DNA from: Ferruginibacter sp.
GTDB lineage: Bacteria > Bacteroidota > Bacteroidia > Chitinophagales > Chitinophagaceae
Assembly: GCF_028288465.1 (NCBI RefSeq)
Contig: NZ_JAQBNR010000019.1
Coordinates: forward strand, 62,001-126,000
Length of the DNA: 64,000 nt
Direction of reading: 5' to 3'
Positions 20,569 to 29,589 of the stretch are shown piece after piece. The translations under genes were made by a program, and so were the position numbers. The notes below the pieces were generated by a model, which saw only the letters and a list, made by a program, of their open reading frames with translations, did not search any database and was not told the origin of the DNA. Numbering within the stretch: position 1 is the stretch's first letter; every line of letters begins with the position of its first letter.

Positions 20569-22305
20569 ATGGGAGATGTACAAATCAAAAAATCATCAGA
20601 AGTATATGATGTCATTATCGTAGGCTCCGGTGCAGGTGGCGGCATGGCAGGCTATGTACTGGCCAATGCCGGTATCAAAGTTTTAATGCTCGAAGCGGGT
20701 CCGTTTTTCGACCCTGCCAAACAATCGCAGCAAATGAAATGGCCGTATGAATCGCCGCGGCGGGGAGCTTCCACCACGCGGGCCTTTGGCGATTTTGATG
20801 CTGCGTACGGTGGCTGGCAAATAGAAGGCGAACCCTATACCACCAAAGACAAAACAGAATTCAGTTGGTTCAGGTCGCGTATGCTGGGCGGTAAAACCAA
20901 TCACTGGGGAAGAATTTCTTTGCGCATGGGACCGCTCGATTTTCAGCCAACTGACGGACTTACCGAACGTTGGCCAATTACATACGACGAAGTAAAACCT
21001 TTCTATGATAAGGTAGACCGCATGATTGGCGTGTACGGCACCAATGAAGGATTGGAGAATGATCCTGACGGCGTTTTTCTTCCTCCTCCAAAACCAAGGC
21101 TCAATGAAATATTTATAAAAAATGGCGCAGCTAAAGCGGGCGTAAAAGTAATTGCCGGACGAGGTTCTGTTTTAACAGAGGCACTGCCCGGCAATAAGGA
21201 CCGTGGCGCCTGTTTTTATTGCGGCCAGTGCGGCCGTAGTTGCAAAATCTATGGGGACTTTTCGGCGTCCTCATGTCTTGTAATTCCCGCCATTAAAACG
21301 GGTAATTTAAAAGTGATTACCAATGCCATGGTGCGCCAGGTACTGACCGGTAAAGACGGCCAGGCAACTGGCGTTTCTTATGTTGATAAAACAGACGGAC
21401 AGGAATACCAGCTGAATGGAAAGACAATTATCCTCGGTGCAAGTGCCTGCGAATCGGCCCGCATATTATTAAACTCGGCATCGGCGCAGCATCCGGGCGG
21501 CCTTGCCAACAGCAGTGGCGTAGTGGGTAAGTACCTGCACGATTCAACCGGTGCCAGCCTGGGAGGCTTTCTTCCCCAGTTGATGGACCGCAAACGTTAC
21601 AATGAGGATGGTGTGGGCAGTGTGCATATTTATTCTCCCTGGTGGCTTGATAATAAAAATGTTGATTTTCCCCGCGGTTATCATATAGAATATGGTGGTG
21701 GTATGCATATGCCTTCGTATGGCTTTGGCGGCGGCACCACAAAAATGAATGGTATGGTACCGGGCAGGGATGGCAAAACCAAAACCGGCGGAGGTTTTGG
21801 CGCTTCATTAAAAGATGATTACCGTCGCTTTTACGGAACGCAGGTGGGTATGGCTGGTCGTGGTACTGCCATTGCACGAAAAGAAAATTTGTGTGAGATT
21901 GATCCGAACGTGGTTGATAAATATGGTATACCGGTATTGCGTTTTAACTATACCTGGAGCAACGAAGAAATCAAGCAAGCCAAACACATGATTGATACTT
22001 TTCAGTCCATCATGCATGGTATGGGTGCTGTAATTACCTCAACTATACAGGGGCCGGAAACCAACTACGGACTGGAAGCACCAGGAAGAATCATTCATGA
22101 AGTAGGTACTATCCGTATGGGGGATGATCCTAAAACATCTGCTCTTAATAAATGGTGCCAGGCCCATGATTGCAAAAATTTATTTGTTGTAGATGCAGCC
22201 CCATTTGTACAGCAGGGAGATAAAAATGCTACCTGGACAATCCTCGCTTTATCTATGCGTACAGCTGAATATATTCTTGATCAAAGAAAGAAACAAAATA
22301 TTTAA
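20569..22305 (+). CDS. GMC-family FAD-dependent oxidoreductase (sugar/glycoside dehydrogenase-like large subunit)
   Basis: FAD-binding [41 protein letters not shown] cysteine cluster; C-terminal [33 protein letters not shown]. Confidence 0.9.
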   Translation: MGDVQIKKSSEVYDVIIVGSGAGGGMAGYVLANAGIKVLMLEAGPFFDPAKQSQQMKWPYESPRRGASTTRAFGDFDAAYGGWQIEGEPYTTKDKTEFSWFRSRMLGGKTNHWGRISLRMGPLDFQPTDGLTERWPITYDEVKPFYDKVDRMIGVYGTNEGLENDPDGVFLPPPKPRLNEIFIKNGAAKAGVKVIAGRGSVLTEALPGNKDRGACFYCGQCGRSCKIYGDFSASSCLVIPAIKTGNLKVITNAMVRQVLTGKDGQATGVSYVDKTDGQEYQLNGKTIILGASACESARILLNSASAQHPGGLANSSGVVGKYLHDSTGASLGGFLPQLMDRKRYNEDGVGSVHIYSPWWLDNKNVDFPRGYHIEYGGGMHMPSYGFGGGTTKMNGMVPGRDGKTKTGGGFGASLKDDYRRFYGTQVGMAGRGTAIARKENLCEIDPNVVDKYGIPVLRFNYTWSNEEIKQAKHMIDTFQSIMHGMGAVITSTIQGPETNYGLEAPGRIIHEVGTIRMGDDPKTSALNKWCQAHDCKNLFVVDAAPFVQQGDKNATWTILALSMRTAEYILDQRKKQNI

Positions 22306-22308
22306 ATT

Positions 22309-22941
22309 ATGAACAGAAGACAATCATTAAAAGCCCTCAGCATATCTACACTTACCGCCGGATTACTGATTGAATCCTGCAAAACAGATACGCCAAAGTC
22401 AGCCACTGTAGTCGATAACAATAACCTGGGCGATGTGGCAGGCCTGCAGGAGTTTGAAATAGAAAGATTAAAAAAACTATATGCGGCACCGGCATTTTTC
22501 AATGAACACGAAAAAAGTACTTTGATCGTACTGGCTGACCTGATCATTCCAAAAGACGCGGTATCTGGCAGCGCCTCCGATGCTAAAGTGGCTGACTTTA
22601 TTGAGTTTATTGTAAAAGATATTCCTGACCACCAGGTGCCCATGCGGGGGGGATTAAAATGGCTGGACCTGCAATGCCTGAATACCTATGGCCAACCATT
22701 TACCGGTTGTACGGCAGCACAGCAAACCGAACTGCTGGAACAAATTGCTTACCCCGGTAAAACAAAGCCGGAAATGCACCAGGGCGAGGTATTTTTTAAC
22801 CGCATGCGTGACCTTACCGCTTCTGGTTTTTATACAAGTGAAATCGGAATCAAAGACCTTGGCTATAAAGGCAATGCACCCGGTAAATGGGAAGGTGTTC
22901 CGAAAGACGTATTGCAGCAATACAATTTGAAGGATGAGTAA
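22309..22941 (+). CDS. gluconate 2-dehydrogenase subunit 3-family protein, Tat-like lipoprotein signal
   Basis: MNRRQSLKALSISTLTAGLLIESC signal, LIVLADLIIPKDAVSGSASDAKVADFIEFIV motif; follows GMC gene by 3 nt. Confidence 0.88.
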   Translation: MNRRQSLKALSISTLTAGLLIESCKTDTPKSATVVDNNNLGDVAGLQEFEIERLKKLYAAPAFFNEHEKSTLIVLADLIIPKDAVSGSASDAKVADFIEFIVKDIPDHQVPMRGGLKWLDLQCLNTYGQPFTGCTAAQQTELLEQIAYPGKTKPEMHQGEVFFNRMRDLTASGFYTSEIGIKDLGYKGNAPGKWEGVPKDVLQQYNLKDE

Positions 22942-23095
22942 AGAATGAGCATTTTAAAAAGTAGCGACCACCGGATAAATAAAGTATCAATAAAAAAGTA
23001 ACAAGGATAACATAGCTTTTCCAACGGGTACTGAAAGATTTGGGGTACAAATTGCCCCGGTATTATTAATTAAAAAAACTTCAAAAAATTACACC

Positions 23096-24535
23096 ATGAA
23101 AAAGGGTAAAAAGTCGGAAAATTCAAGGCGCAGTTTTATTAAAAATGCTGGGCTGGTATCTGCTGGTTTTATGATTGTACCAAGACATGTATTGGGAGGC
23201 AAAGGGTTTGTGGCCCCGAGCGATAAATTAAATATTGCAGCCATTGGCGCAGGAGGCAAAGGACATGACGATTTAAAGAATTTTTCAAAAAGTCCAAATG
23301 TTAACATCGTTGCATTATGCGATGTGGATGACCGCCGGTCGGCTGAATCAAGGAAAGAATATCCCAATGCGAAATATTACAAAGATTTCAGGGTAATGCT
23401 GGAGACAGAAAAAAATAATATTGATGCCTGTAATATTTCAACACCTGATAACATACACGCTGTAGCAACAATTGCGGCTATGCAATTGGGCAAACATGTA
23501 TACACGCAAAAGCCCCTCACCCATGATATTTTTGAAGCCCGTACACTGGCCAATGCGGCGGGGAAGTACAAAGTAATTACACAAATGGGCAACCAGGGCG
23601 GCTCCAGTGACGGTGTTCGCCAGGCCAAAGAAATGCACGATGCCAATTTATTAGGCGATGTGCATACCGTATATGTTTGGACCAACAGGCCGTTGTGGCC
23701 GCAAGGTTTACCTACGCCAACAGGTAGTTTTCCGGTGCCTAAAGAGGTGGATTGGGATCTTTGGCTGGGCCCTGCAAAATACATCGATTACAACCCTGCG
23801 TATATGCCCTGGAACTGGCGTGGCTGGAATGCCTTTGGTACGGGTGCCCTCGGTGACATGGCTTGCCACATGATGGACCCTGTATTTCGCATTCTGCCAA
23901 TTGATTTTCCTACCGAAGTAGAATGCAGTATTCCTAAAAGTTGGACGGTGGATGGTAAAGAAGCAAAATATCCTGATGGCTATCCGCCTGCTTCCGTAAT
24001 CCATTTAAAGTATCCCAGAAAAGACGGTAAGGGAGAAGTAAAGGTATCCTGGTTTGACGGCGGTATTATGCCACCCCTTCCCGATGAATTGCTGCCGGGT
24101 GAAACGTTTGGAGGCAATGATGGAGGCGCCATGTTTATCGGTGATAAAAGTAAAATGATTGTGGATTGCTATGGAGAAAATCCGCGGCTGTTACCATCTT
24201 CACTGATGAAGCAAACGGTAATGCCCGCGCAAACTATTGCGAGGGTACCCGAAGGACATTACCTGCAATGGGTAAACGCCTGTATGGCAGGGTATGGTAA
24301 AGCAAAAACCAGCTCACCATTTGAGTATGCCGGGCCTTTTACTGAAAGTATTTTAATCGGCAACCTGGCCATTAGAAGCTGGAACCTGGAAACGAAAAAT
24401 GCAAAAGGCAGAAGCGAATACCCGGGCAGAAAGAAATTGTTGTGGAATGCAAAAGAAATGAAAATCACGAATTTTGATGATGCCAACCAGTTTGTGAAAA
24501 GAGATTACCGCCAGGGATGGAGTTTGGGAATGTAA
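23096..24535 (+). CDS. Gfo/Idh/MocA-family oxidoreductase, Tat-exported
   Basis: Twin-arginine SRRSFIKNAGLVSAGFMIVP; KLNIAAIGAGGKGHDDLKNF; EKPLTH-type motif (TQKPLTHDIFEARTLANAA). Confidence 0.92.
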   Translation: MKKGKKSENSRRSFIKNAGLVSAGFMIVPRHVLGGKGFVAPSDKLNIAAIGAGGKGHDDLKNFSKSPNVNIVALCDVDDRRSAESRKEYPNAKYYKDFRVMLETEKNNIDACNISTPDNIHAVATIAAMQLGKHVYTQKPLTHDIFEARTLANAAGKYKVITQMGNQGGSSDGVRQAKEMHDANLLGDVHTVYVWTNRPLWPQGLPTPTGSFPVPKEVDWDLWLGPAKYIDYNPAYMPWNWRGWNAFGTGALGDMACHMMDPVFRILPIDFPTEVECSIPKSWTVDGKEAKYPDGYPPASVIHLKYPRKDGKGEVKVSWFDGGIMPPLPDELLPGETFGGNDGGAMFIGDKSKMIVDCYGENPRLLPSSLMKQTVMPAQTIARVPEGHYLQWVNACMAGYGKAKTSSPFEYAGPFTESILIGNLAIRSWNLETKNAKGRSEYPGRKKLLWNAKEMKITNFDDANQFVKRDYRQGWSLGM

Positions 24536-24557
24536 ATAATGATTGAATATTCTTGCA

Positions 24558-24583
24558 CTGTCCGGCTGTCGCCAGCCGGGCAG
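24558..24583. other. intergenic hairpin CTGTCCGGCTG-tcgc-CAGCCGGGCAG
   Basis: 11-bp stem (one G:T) with 4-nt loop between the Gfo/Idh/MocA and DUF1080 genes. Confidence 0.6.
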
Positions 24584-24665
24584 GCTTGGCTTTTATCAGA
24601 AAGGAAAGGAAGTATAACCTACGAATTTCAAGTACTGAAATATTAATGTCTGTAAATAAAAAAAC

Positions 24666-25307
24666 ATGAAAAAAATTATTGTATTGCTTTTGCCTGCGTT
24701 GTTTTTGATGGCCTGCTCCAATTCTAATAAATTAAAAGGAAGCAATGGATGGATAGGTCTCTTCGATGGCAAGTCGCTTGATGGATGGAAATTTAGCGAA
24801 CAGCCTGGTACATTTTCCGTTGAAGACGGAGCTATAAAAGTTGCAGGAGTTCGTTCTCACCTGTATTATGATGGCCCGGTATTGAATCACAATTTTACCA
24901 ACTTCGAATTTAAGGCAAGGGTAATGACAAAGCCTGGTTCTAATTCTGGTATCTATTTTCACACAGCCTACCAGCAAACAGGTTTTCCCGATAAGGGCTT
25001 TGAAGTGCAGGTAAATAATTCGCATAGCGACTGGAAAAGAACAGCGGGTTTGTATGATATTAAAGACGTAAAGGAAACCTATGTAAAAGATGACGAATGG
25101 TTTACCGAATATATAAAAGTAGAAGGCAAACACGTGATCACAAAAATCAATGATATAGTAGTGTGCGACTGGACGCAGCCTGATGGATTTGTTCCTCCTA
25201 AAGGTCATTCGGAAAGAATTATCTCCAACGGCACTTTTGCCTTGCAGGGACACGATCCTAAAAGCATTGTGTTTTTCAAAGACATTATGGTGCGGCCTTT
25301 ACCCTAA
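24666..25307 (+). CDS. DUF1080 (3-keto-disaccharide hydrolase family) lipoprotein
   Basis: Lipobox FLMACSNS; GWIGLFDGKSLDGWKF...SGIYFHTAYQQTGFPDKGFEVQVNN. Confidence 0.9.
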   Translation: MKKIIVLLLPALFLMACSNSNKLKGSNGWIGLFDGKSLDGWKFSEQPGTFSVEDGAIKVAGVRSHLYYDGPVLNHNFTNFEFKARVMTKPGSNSGIYFHTAYQQTGFPDKGFEVQVNNSHSDWKRTAGLYDIKDVKETYVKDDEWFTEYIKVEGKHVITKINDIVVCDWTQPDGFVPPKGHSERIISNGTFALQGHDPKSIVFFKDIMVRPLP

Positions 25308-25311
25308 TATT

Positions 25312-25362
25312 TGGTAACGTATCGGATTGCTGTAGTTGGGAACAAAGTAAATTACGTTACCA
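25312..25362. repeat. 10-bp perfect inverted repeat TGGTAACGTA ... TACGTTACCA
   Basis: Arms 25312-25321 and 25353-25362, 31-nt spacer, between DUF1080 and HUMPS-family genes. Confidence 0.55.
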
Positions 25363-25421
25363 GCATGCGCCATACAAAAATGCTTATCTCATTTTCAACC
25401 TGATAAAACCTGATTAAAAAA

Positions 25422-26114
25422 ATGAATCCAATTGTTCAGATATCTCTTGACCTTACCAATATTGACGAAGCCCTGGAAACGGCCGCCATGGCCATGCGGG
25501 CAGGGGTAGACTGGCTGGAAGCCGGAACCCCGTTGATATTGGCAGAAGGCTTGCATGGTGTAAAAAAATTACGGGAAGCTTTTCCCGGTGTGCCGATTGT
25601 TGCCGATTTAAAAACGATGGATGGTGGCTACCTGGAAGCCGAAATGATGGCGAAAGCCGGCGCTACCCATGTGGTAGTAATGGCAAGAGCGCATGAAGAA
25701 ACAATCAAATGCGTTGTAAATGCCGGTCGTGATTTTGGCATTAAAGTAATGGGTGATAACCTCGGTTGCGAAGACATGGTAGCGGCGGCAAAATGGCTGG
25801 AAGACCTGGGTTGTGATTATGTAATTCACCACATTGGTTACGATGAACGCCGTGGTATTGCCGCCAGGGGCTTGCGCATGCCGAGCCCTTTGGACCAGCT
25901 TCGGGAAGTAGTGAATGCTGTAAAAATTCCGGTGCAGGCTGTAGGCGGGCTTAGCCTGGAGCAAGCCATTCAATGTCCTGAATACGGCGCCCCGCTGGTA
26001 GTATTGGGCGCACCGTTAACCATTGACGGAGACAGTTTTAAAACCGCAGGTGGCGATTTGGAAAGTTCATTGCGCCTGATCTGCGAAAAAATCCATTCTT
26101 ATAAAACAAACTAA
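25422..26114 (+). CDS. HUMPS-family (3-hexulose-6-phosphate synthase / 3-keto-L-gulonate-6-phosphate decarboxylase-like) protein
   Basis: VQISLDLTNIDEAL..., VDWLEAGTPLI, VADLKTMDGGYLEAEMMAKAGATHVVVMA. Confidence 0.85.
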   Translation: MNPIVQISLDLTNIDEALETAAMAMRAGVDWLEAGTPLILAEGLHGVKKLREAFPGVPIVADLKTMDGGYLEAEMMAKAGATHVVVMARAHEETIKCVVNAGRDFGIKVMGDNLGCEDMVAAAKWLEDLGCDYVIHHIGYDERRGIAARGLRMPSPLDQLREVVNAVKIPVQAVGGLSLEQAIQCPEYGAPLVVLGAPLTIDGDSFKTAGGDLESSLRLICEKIHSYKTN

Positions 26115-26125
26115 AATAGTAGCAA

Positions 26126-27151
26126 ATGAAATCAGCCGCTGTAGTAAATTTTGCGCCTGAAAAAGGTTCAGTGGAAATAAGAGAAATAGAGCAACCCACT
26201 ATTGGGGAAGAAGATGTGTTGCTGGAAGTAGCCAACGTAGGGGTTTGCGGAAGCGACCTGCACCAATGGACAGCCGATCATAGCTGGCCGGTAAATTATC
26301 CGGTTGTATTGGGTCATGAATTTGGTGGCCATATTGTTGCTCTTGGCACTAAAGTAAAAGGATGGAAAGAAGGCGACCGCGTAGTGAGCGAAACCGCCGC
26401 AGTGATAGATGTCAACAATCCCATGTCAAGAATTGGATTGTACAATCTTGATCCGACAAGAAAAGGTTTTGGCTATGGCGTAAATGGCGCTATGACAAAG
26501 TATGTACGTGTTCCTGCCAGGTGCCTGCATAAAGTGCCCGACCAGATTCCTTTTGAACATGCTTGTTTAACAGAACCTTGCTGTGTTGCTTATAGTGCAG
26601 TAGTGGAAAACACCGGCTTAAAACCCGGCGACCGCGTGATCGTGCTGGGTCCCGGAACCATTGGCATTTTATGCGCAGCCATGGCAAGACTGTGTGGTGC
26701 GCAAGTAGCCATTGTTGGTCTGGAAGCAGATAAACATCGCCTGGATATTGCCAAACAATACGGCTGCGAAGCCATCATTGGGGATGCGACTGAATGGGCA
26801 TTTAAAAGAGATGGCCTTGGTGCTGATTGTGTAATAGACGCCGCGGGTGCAAGCATCACGTTGAAAATTGCCATGCAGCTGGTAAGACCGAACGGACGAA
26901 TAACTAAGGTAGGTTGGGGGCCGCAGCCATTGGGTTTTAATCTTGATCCACTGGTACAAAAAAATATCCGTTTGCAGGGTAGCTTTAGTCATAATTGGCC
27001 CATGTGGGAAAGAGTGCTTGCTTTACTAGCCAGCGGTCAGCTGGATGTAAAGCCTATCATTGGCGGCGTATGGCCTGTAACGGAGTGGCATACGGCTTTT
27101 GAAAAAATGCACAAAGGCGAAATTGTAAAAAGCGTTTTAAAACCAGTCTAA
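26126..27151 (+). CDS. zinc-binding medium-chain alcohol/polyol dehydrogenase
   Basis: VGVCGSDLHQW, GHEFGGHIVALG, VIVLGPGTIGILCAAMARLCGA. Confidence 0.9.
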   Translation: MKSAAVVNFAPEKGSVEIREIEQPTIGEEDVLLEVANVGVCGSDLHQWTADHSWPVNYPVVLGHEFGGHIVALGTKVKGWKEGDRVVSETAAVIDVNNPMSRIGLYNLDPTRKGFGYGVNGAMTKYVRVPARCLHKVPDQIPFEHACLTEPCCVAYSAVVENTGLKPGDRVIVLGPGTIGILCAAMARLCGAQVAIVGLEADKHRLDIAKQYGCEAIIGDATEWAFKRDGLGADCVIDAAGASITLKIAMQLVRPNGRITKVGWGPQPLGFNLDPLVQKNIRLQGSFSHNWPMWERVLALLASGQLDVKPIIGGVWPVTEWHTAFEKMHKGEIVKSVLKPV

Positions 27152-27161
27152 ATAAATCAGG

Positions 27162-27959
27162 ATGCGGTTAAAAGATAAAGTAATCATCGTTACAGGAAGC
27201 ACCACCGGCATCGGCAAAGCCATTGCATTGCGCTGCGTTGCTGAAGGTGCAAAAGTGGTGATCAACGGGTTGGATAGAGAAGGCGGCGAATCAGTGGCAA
27301 CAGTATTAGGAGACAAGGCCGTTTTGCATGTTGAAGATATCAGCATCGCGGGAGCTCCTCAGCGCCTGGTAGAAGTTGCCGTTAAAACTTTCGGCAAGCT
27401 GGATGCCGTTGTAAACAATGCAGCCATGGTGGTATCAGGTAATATCAGCACTACCGACCTGGCATTTTTACGCACCGTGCTCGAAGTAAATACCATTGCT
27501 CCGTTTGCATTGTTGCAGGCGGCATTGCCTGAGCTTACTAAAACCCATGGATGTGTGTTAAACATCGGCTCTGTAAATGCCTATAGCGGCGAACCCAACC
27601 TGTTGCCTTATAGCATATCGAAAGGTGCTTTGATGACCATGACCCGTAACCTTGGTGATACGCTCAACCGTGAAAATGGCGTCCGCATCAACCAGATCAA
27701 CCCCGGCTGGGTGTTGACTGAAACAGAAACCCTGCGCAAGCGACAGCATGGGTTGGCGGAAGACTGGTACAAGGATATCCCATCCGTATACGCACCCGCC
27801 GGAAGAATATTGAAGCCGGAAGAAATAGCCGCCGCTGCCGTGTATTGGCTCAGCGATGAAAGCGGTCCCGTATCCGGCCAGGTGATGGATTTGGAACAAT
27901 ATCCTTTTATTGGGCGTAACCCGCCGAAAGACACCACCACAATTCCTGTATCAAAATAA
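27162..27959 (+). CDS. SDR-family NAD(P)-dependent oxidoreductase
   Basis: VIIVTGSTTGIGKAIA, VNNAAM, YSISKGAL. Confidence 0.92.
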   Translation: MRLKDKVIIVTGSTTGIGKAIALRCVAEGAKVVINGLDREGGESVATVLGDKAVLHVEDISIAGAPQRLVEVAVKTFGKLDAVVNNAAMVVSGNISTTDLAFLRTVLEVNTIAPFALLQAALPELTKTHGCVLNIGSVNAYSGEPNLLPYSISKGALMTMTRNLGDTLNRENGVRINQINPGWVLTETETLRKRQHGLAEDWYKDIPSVYAPAGRILKPEEIAAAAVYWLSDESGPVSGQVMDLEQYPFIGRNPPKDTTTIPVSK

Positions 27960-27971
27960 AATATTGTACTT

Positions 27972-28880
27972 ATGCCCAAATTAGCGGTGTTTCCAAAAGC
28001 CTTTATGGTGGCTCTTTGTAAGGATGGGAGCATGCGTGTTTCAGAATGGATTGAACTGGCTGCAAAGCTGGATATTGACGGACTGGAATGGTATGCAGGT
28101 TTCCTGGAAATGAAAGATGAAAAAAACTGGCCCATATTCCGGCGCCAGGTAGAAGATCACGGAAAGACCATTCCGATGATGTGTTGTTCTCCGGATTTTA
28201 CTAATCGTGACGCAGCCTTTAGAAAAAATGAAATTAAAAAGCAGAAGCGGTGGATCGACATGACGCATGCGCTGGGTGGTTCCTATTGCCGCGTACTCTC
28301 CGGGCAAAAGCGGCCGGAGCTTTCTGTTGACGAAGGTGTTCAACTGGCCGCGGATTGTATTGAGGAATGTCTGCCTTATGCACAGGAAAGAAACATCACG
28401 CTCATCATAGAAAATCACTATAAAGATGACTTTTGGGAGTACCCCGAGTTTGCACAAAAGATGGATATATTTTGCAAGCTGGTAGATAAAATTAATCACC
28501 CGTTTTTTGGTGTGAACTATGACCCAAGCAATACATACCTGGCAGGCGAAGACCCCATCGAATTGTTGCGGCGGGTAGCGCACCGCGTTGTGACCATGCA
28601 TGCCAGCGACCGTTATTTGAAAGAAGGAACGATGGAAGACCTGCGCAGGGAAGAAGGCGGCGCACAGGGATATGCCAAACGCTTAAGTCATGGCGAAATC
28701 GGCAAAGGCCTGAATGATTATGATGCTATCTTCTCCATTTTAAAAGCGCAGGGTTTTAATAGCTGGATCAGCATTGAAGATGGTGTGGATGGCATGGATC
28801 AGTTGGAAAGAAGCGTTGCTTTTGTACGGAAGAAAATGCAACAGTACTGGCCTGGAGAAGGTGGTCGACCTTCTTTATAA
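27972..28880 (+). CDS. sugar phosphate isomerase/epimerase family (xylose isomerase-like TIM barrel)
   Basis: WIELAAKLDIDGLEWYAGF, LIIENHYKD, FGVNYDPSNTYLAGEDPIELLRRVAHRVVTMHASD. Confidence 0.87.
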   Translation: MPKLAVFPKAFMVALCKDGSMRVSEWIELAAKLDIDGLEWYAGFLEMKDEKNWPIFRRQVEDHGKTIPMMCCSPDFTNRDAAFRKNEIKKQKRWIDMTHALGGSYCRVLSGQKRPELSVDEGVQLAADCIEECLPYAQERNITLIIENHYKDDFWEYPEFAQKMDIFCKLVDKINHPFFGVNYDPSNTYLAGEDPIELLRRVAHRVVTMHASDRYLKEGTMEDLRREEGGAQGYAKRLSHGEIGKGLNDYDAIFSILKAQGFNSWISIEDGVDGMDQLERSVAFVRKKMQQYWPGEGGRPSL

Positions 28881-28911
28881 ATTATAGATTCTGCCGAAGG
28901 TCGACCACCTT
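28858..28911. repeat. perfect 16-bp inverted repeat AAGGTGGTCGACCTTC / GAAGGTCGACCACCTT
   Basis: Arms 28858-28873 and 28896-28911, 22-nt loop; left arm lies in the 3' end of the TIM-barrel CDS. Confidence 0.85.
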
Positions 28912-28933
28912 TAGCCTAAATGCACAACTTATT

Positions 28934-29542
28934 ATGAAACCAAAAATTATTTTAATCTTGCTGTTCTTTTGTTCAGCAATAGGTGTAAGCCTTGCCCAAC
29001 AATCGTCAAAGCCTGTTTCAGCAAAAAAAATTGATCAGTGGATTGCAGAAAGGGAATGGGCCGGAGGTATTATACTTTCGCCTCACTTGTCTGTAAACAA
29101 AGTAGCTTTTTATGAAGCGTATCATACCAACAAAAAATTATGGGATGCCGCTTTTGGTTTTATGAAAACACACGACCTGGTTACTATTGCAACCGGTAAA
29201 TATCCCATTCCGGGAGATACTGTATTTGCTTCTATAACGGAAGATCCCAGTAAAAAAATGGAAGATGTAAAATGGGAATCACACAAAAAATACATTGACC
29301 TGCAATACATTATTAAAGGAAAAGAAATTATTGGCGTGGCCGATGCGTCAAAGGCTACCATAACAAAACCCTATACGCCCGATGCCATGAATTATATTGC
29401 GGACGGAACTTATTACACGACAGACAACGGCACTTTCTTTTTATTTTTTCCAAATGATGCCCATCGCCCGACAATTAAAGCAGACGGGTATGATGTGGTA
29501 AAAAAAATCGTGATAAAAATACAAGTTGCCAAAGCAGAATAA
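28934..29542 (+). CDS. YhcH/YjgK/YiaL-family protein with N-terminal signal peptide
   Basis: MKPKIILILLFFCSAIGVSLAQ signal; WESHKKYIDLQYIIKGKEIIGVAD and FLFFPNDAHRPTI family motifs. Confidence 0.85.
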   Translation: MKPKIILILLFFCSAIGVSLAQQSSKPVSAKKIDQWIAEREWAGGIILSPHLSVNKVAFYEAYHTNKKLWDAAFGFMKTHDLVTIATGKYPIPGDTVFASITEDPSKKMEDVKWESHKKYIDLQYIIKGKEIIGVADASKATITKPYTPDAMNYIADGTYYTTDNGTFFLFFPNDAHRPTIKADGYDVVKKIVIKIQVAKAE

Positions 29543-29589
29543 TATGACCTGCTGATAAAATACTATACTTAAGAAAGTTATTGTCCACC

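Noticed and set aside
27608-28135. 175-aa minus-strand ORF across SDR/TIM-barrel junction
   Set aside because: Low-complexity, spans two well-supported plus-strand genes.
28041-28601. 186-aa minus-strand ORF opposite the TIM-barrel gene
   Set aside because: Antisense shadow ORF; the plus-strand frame has clear family motifs.
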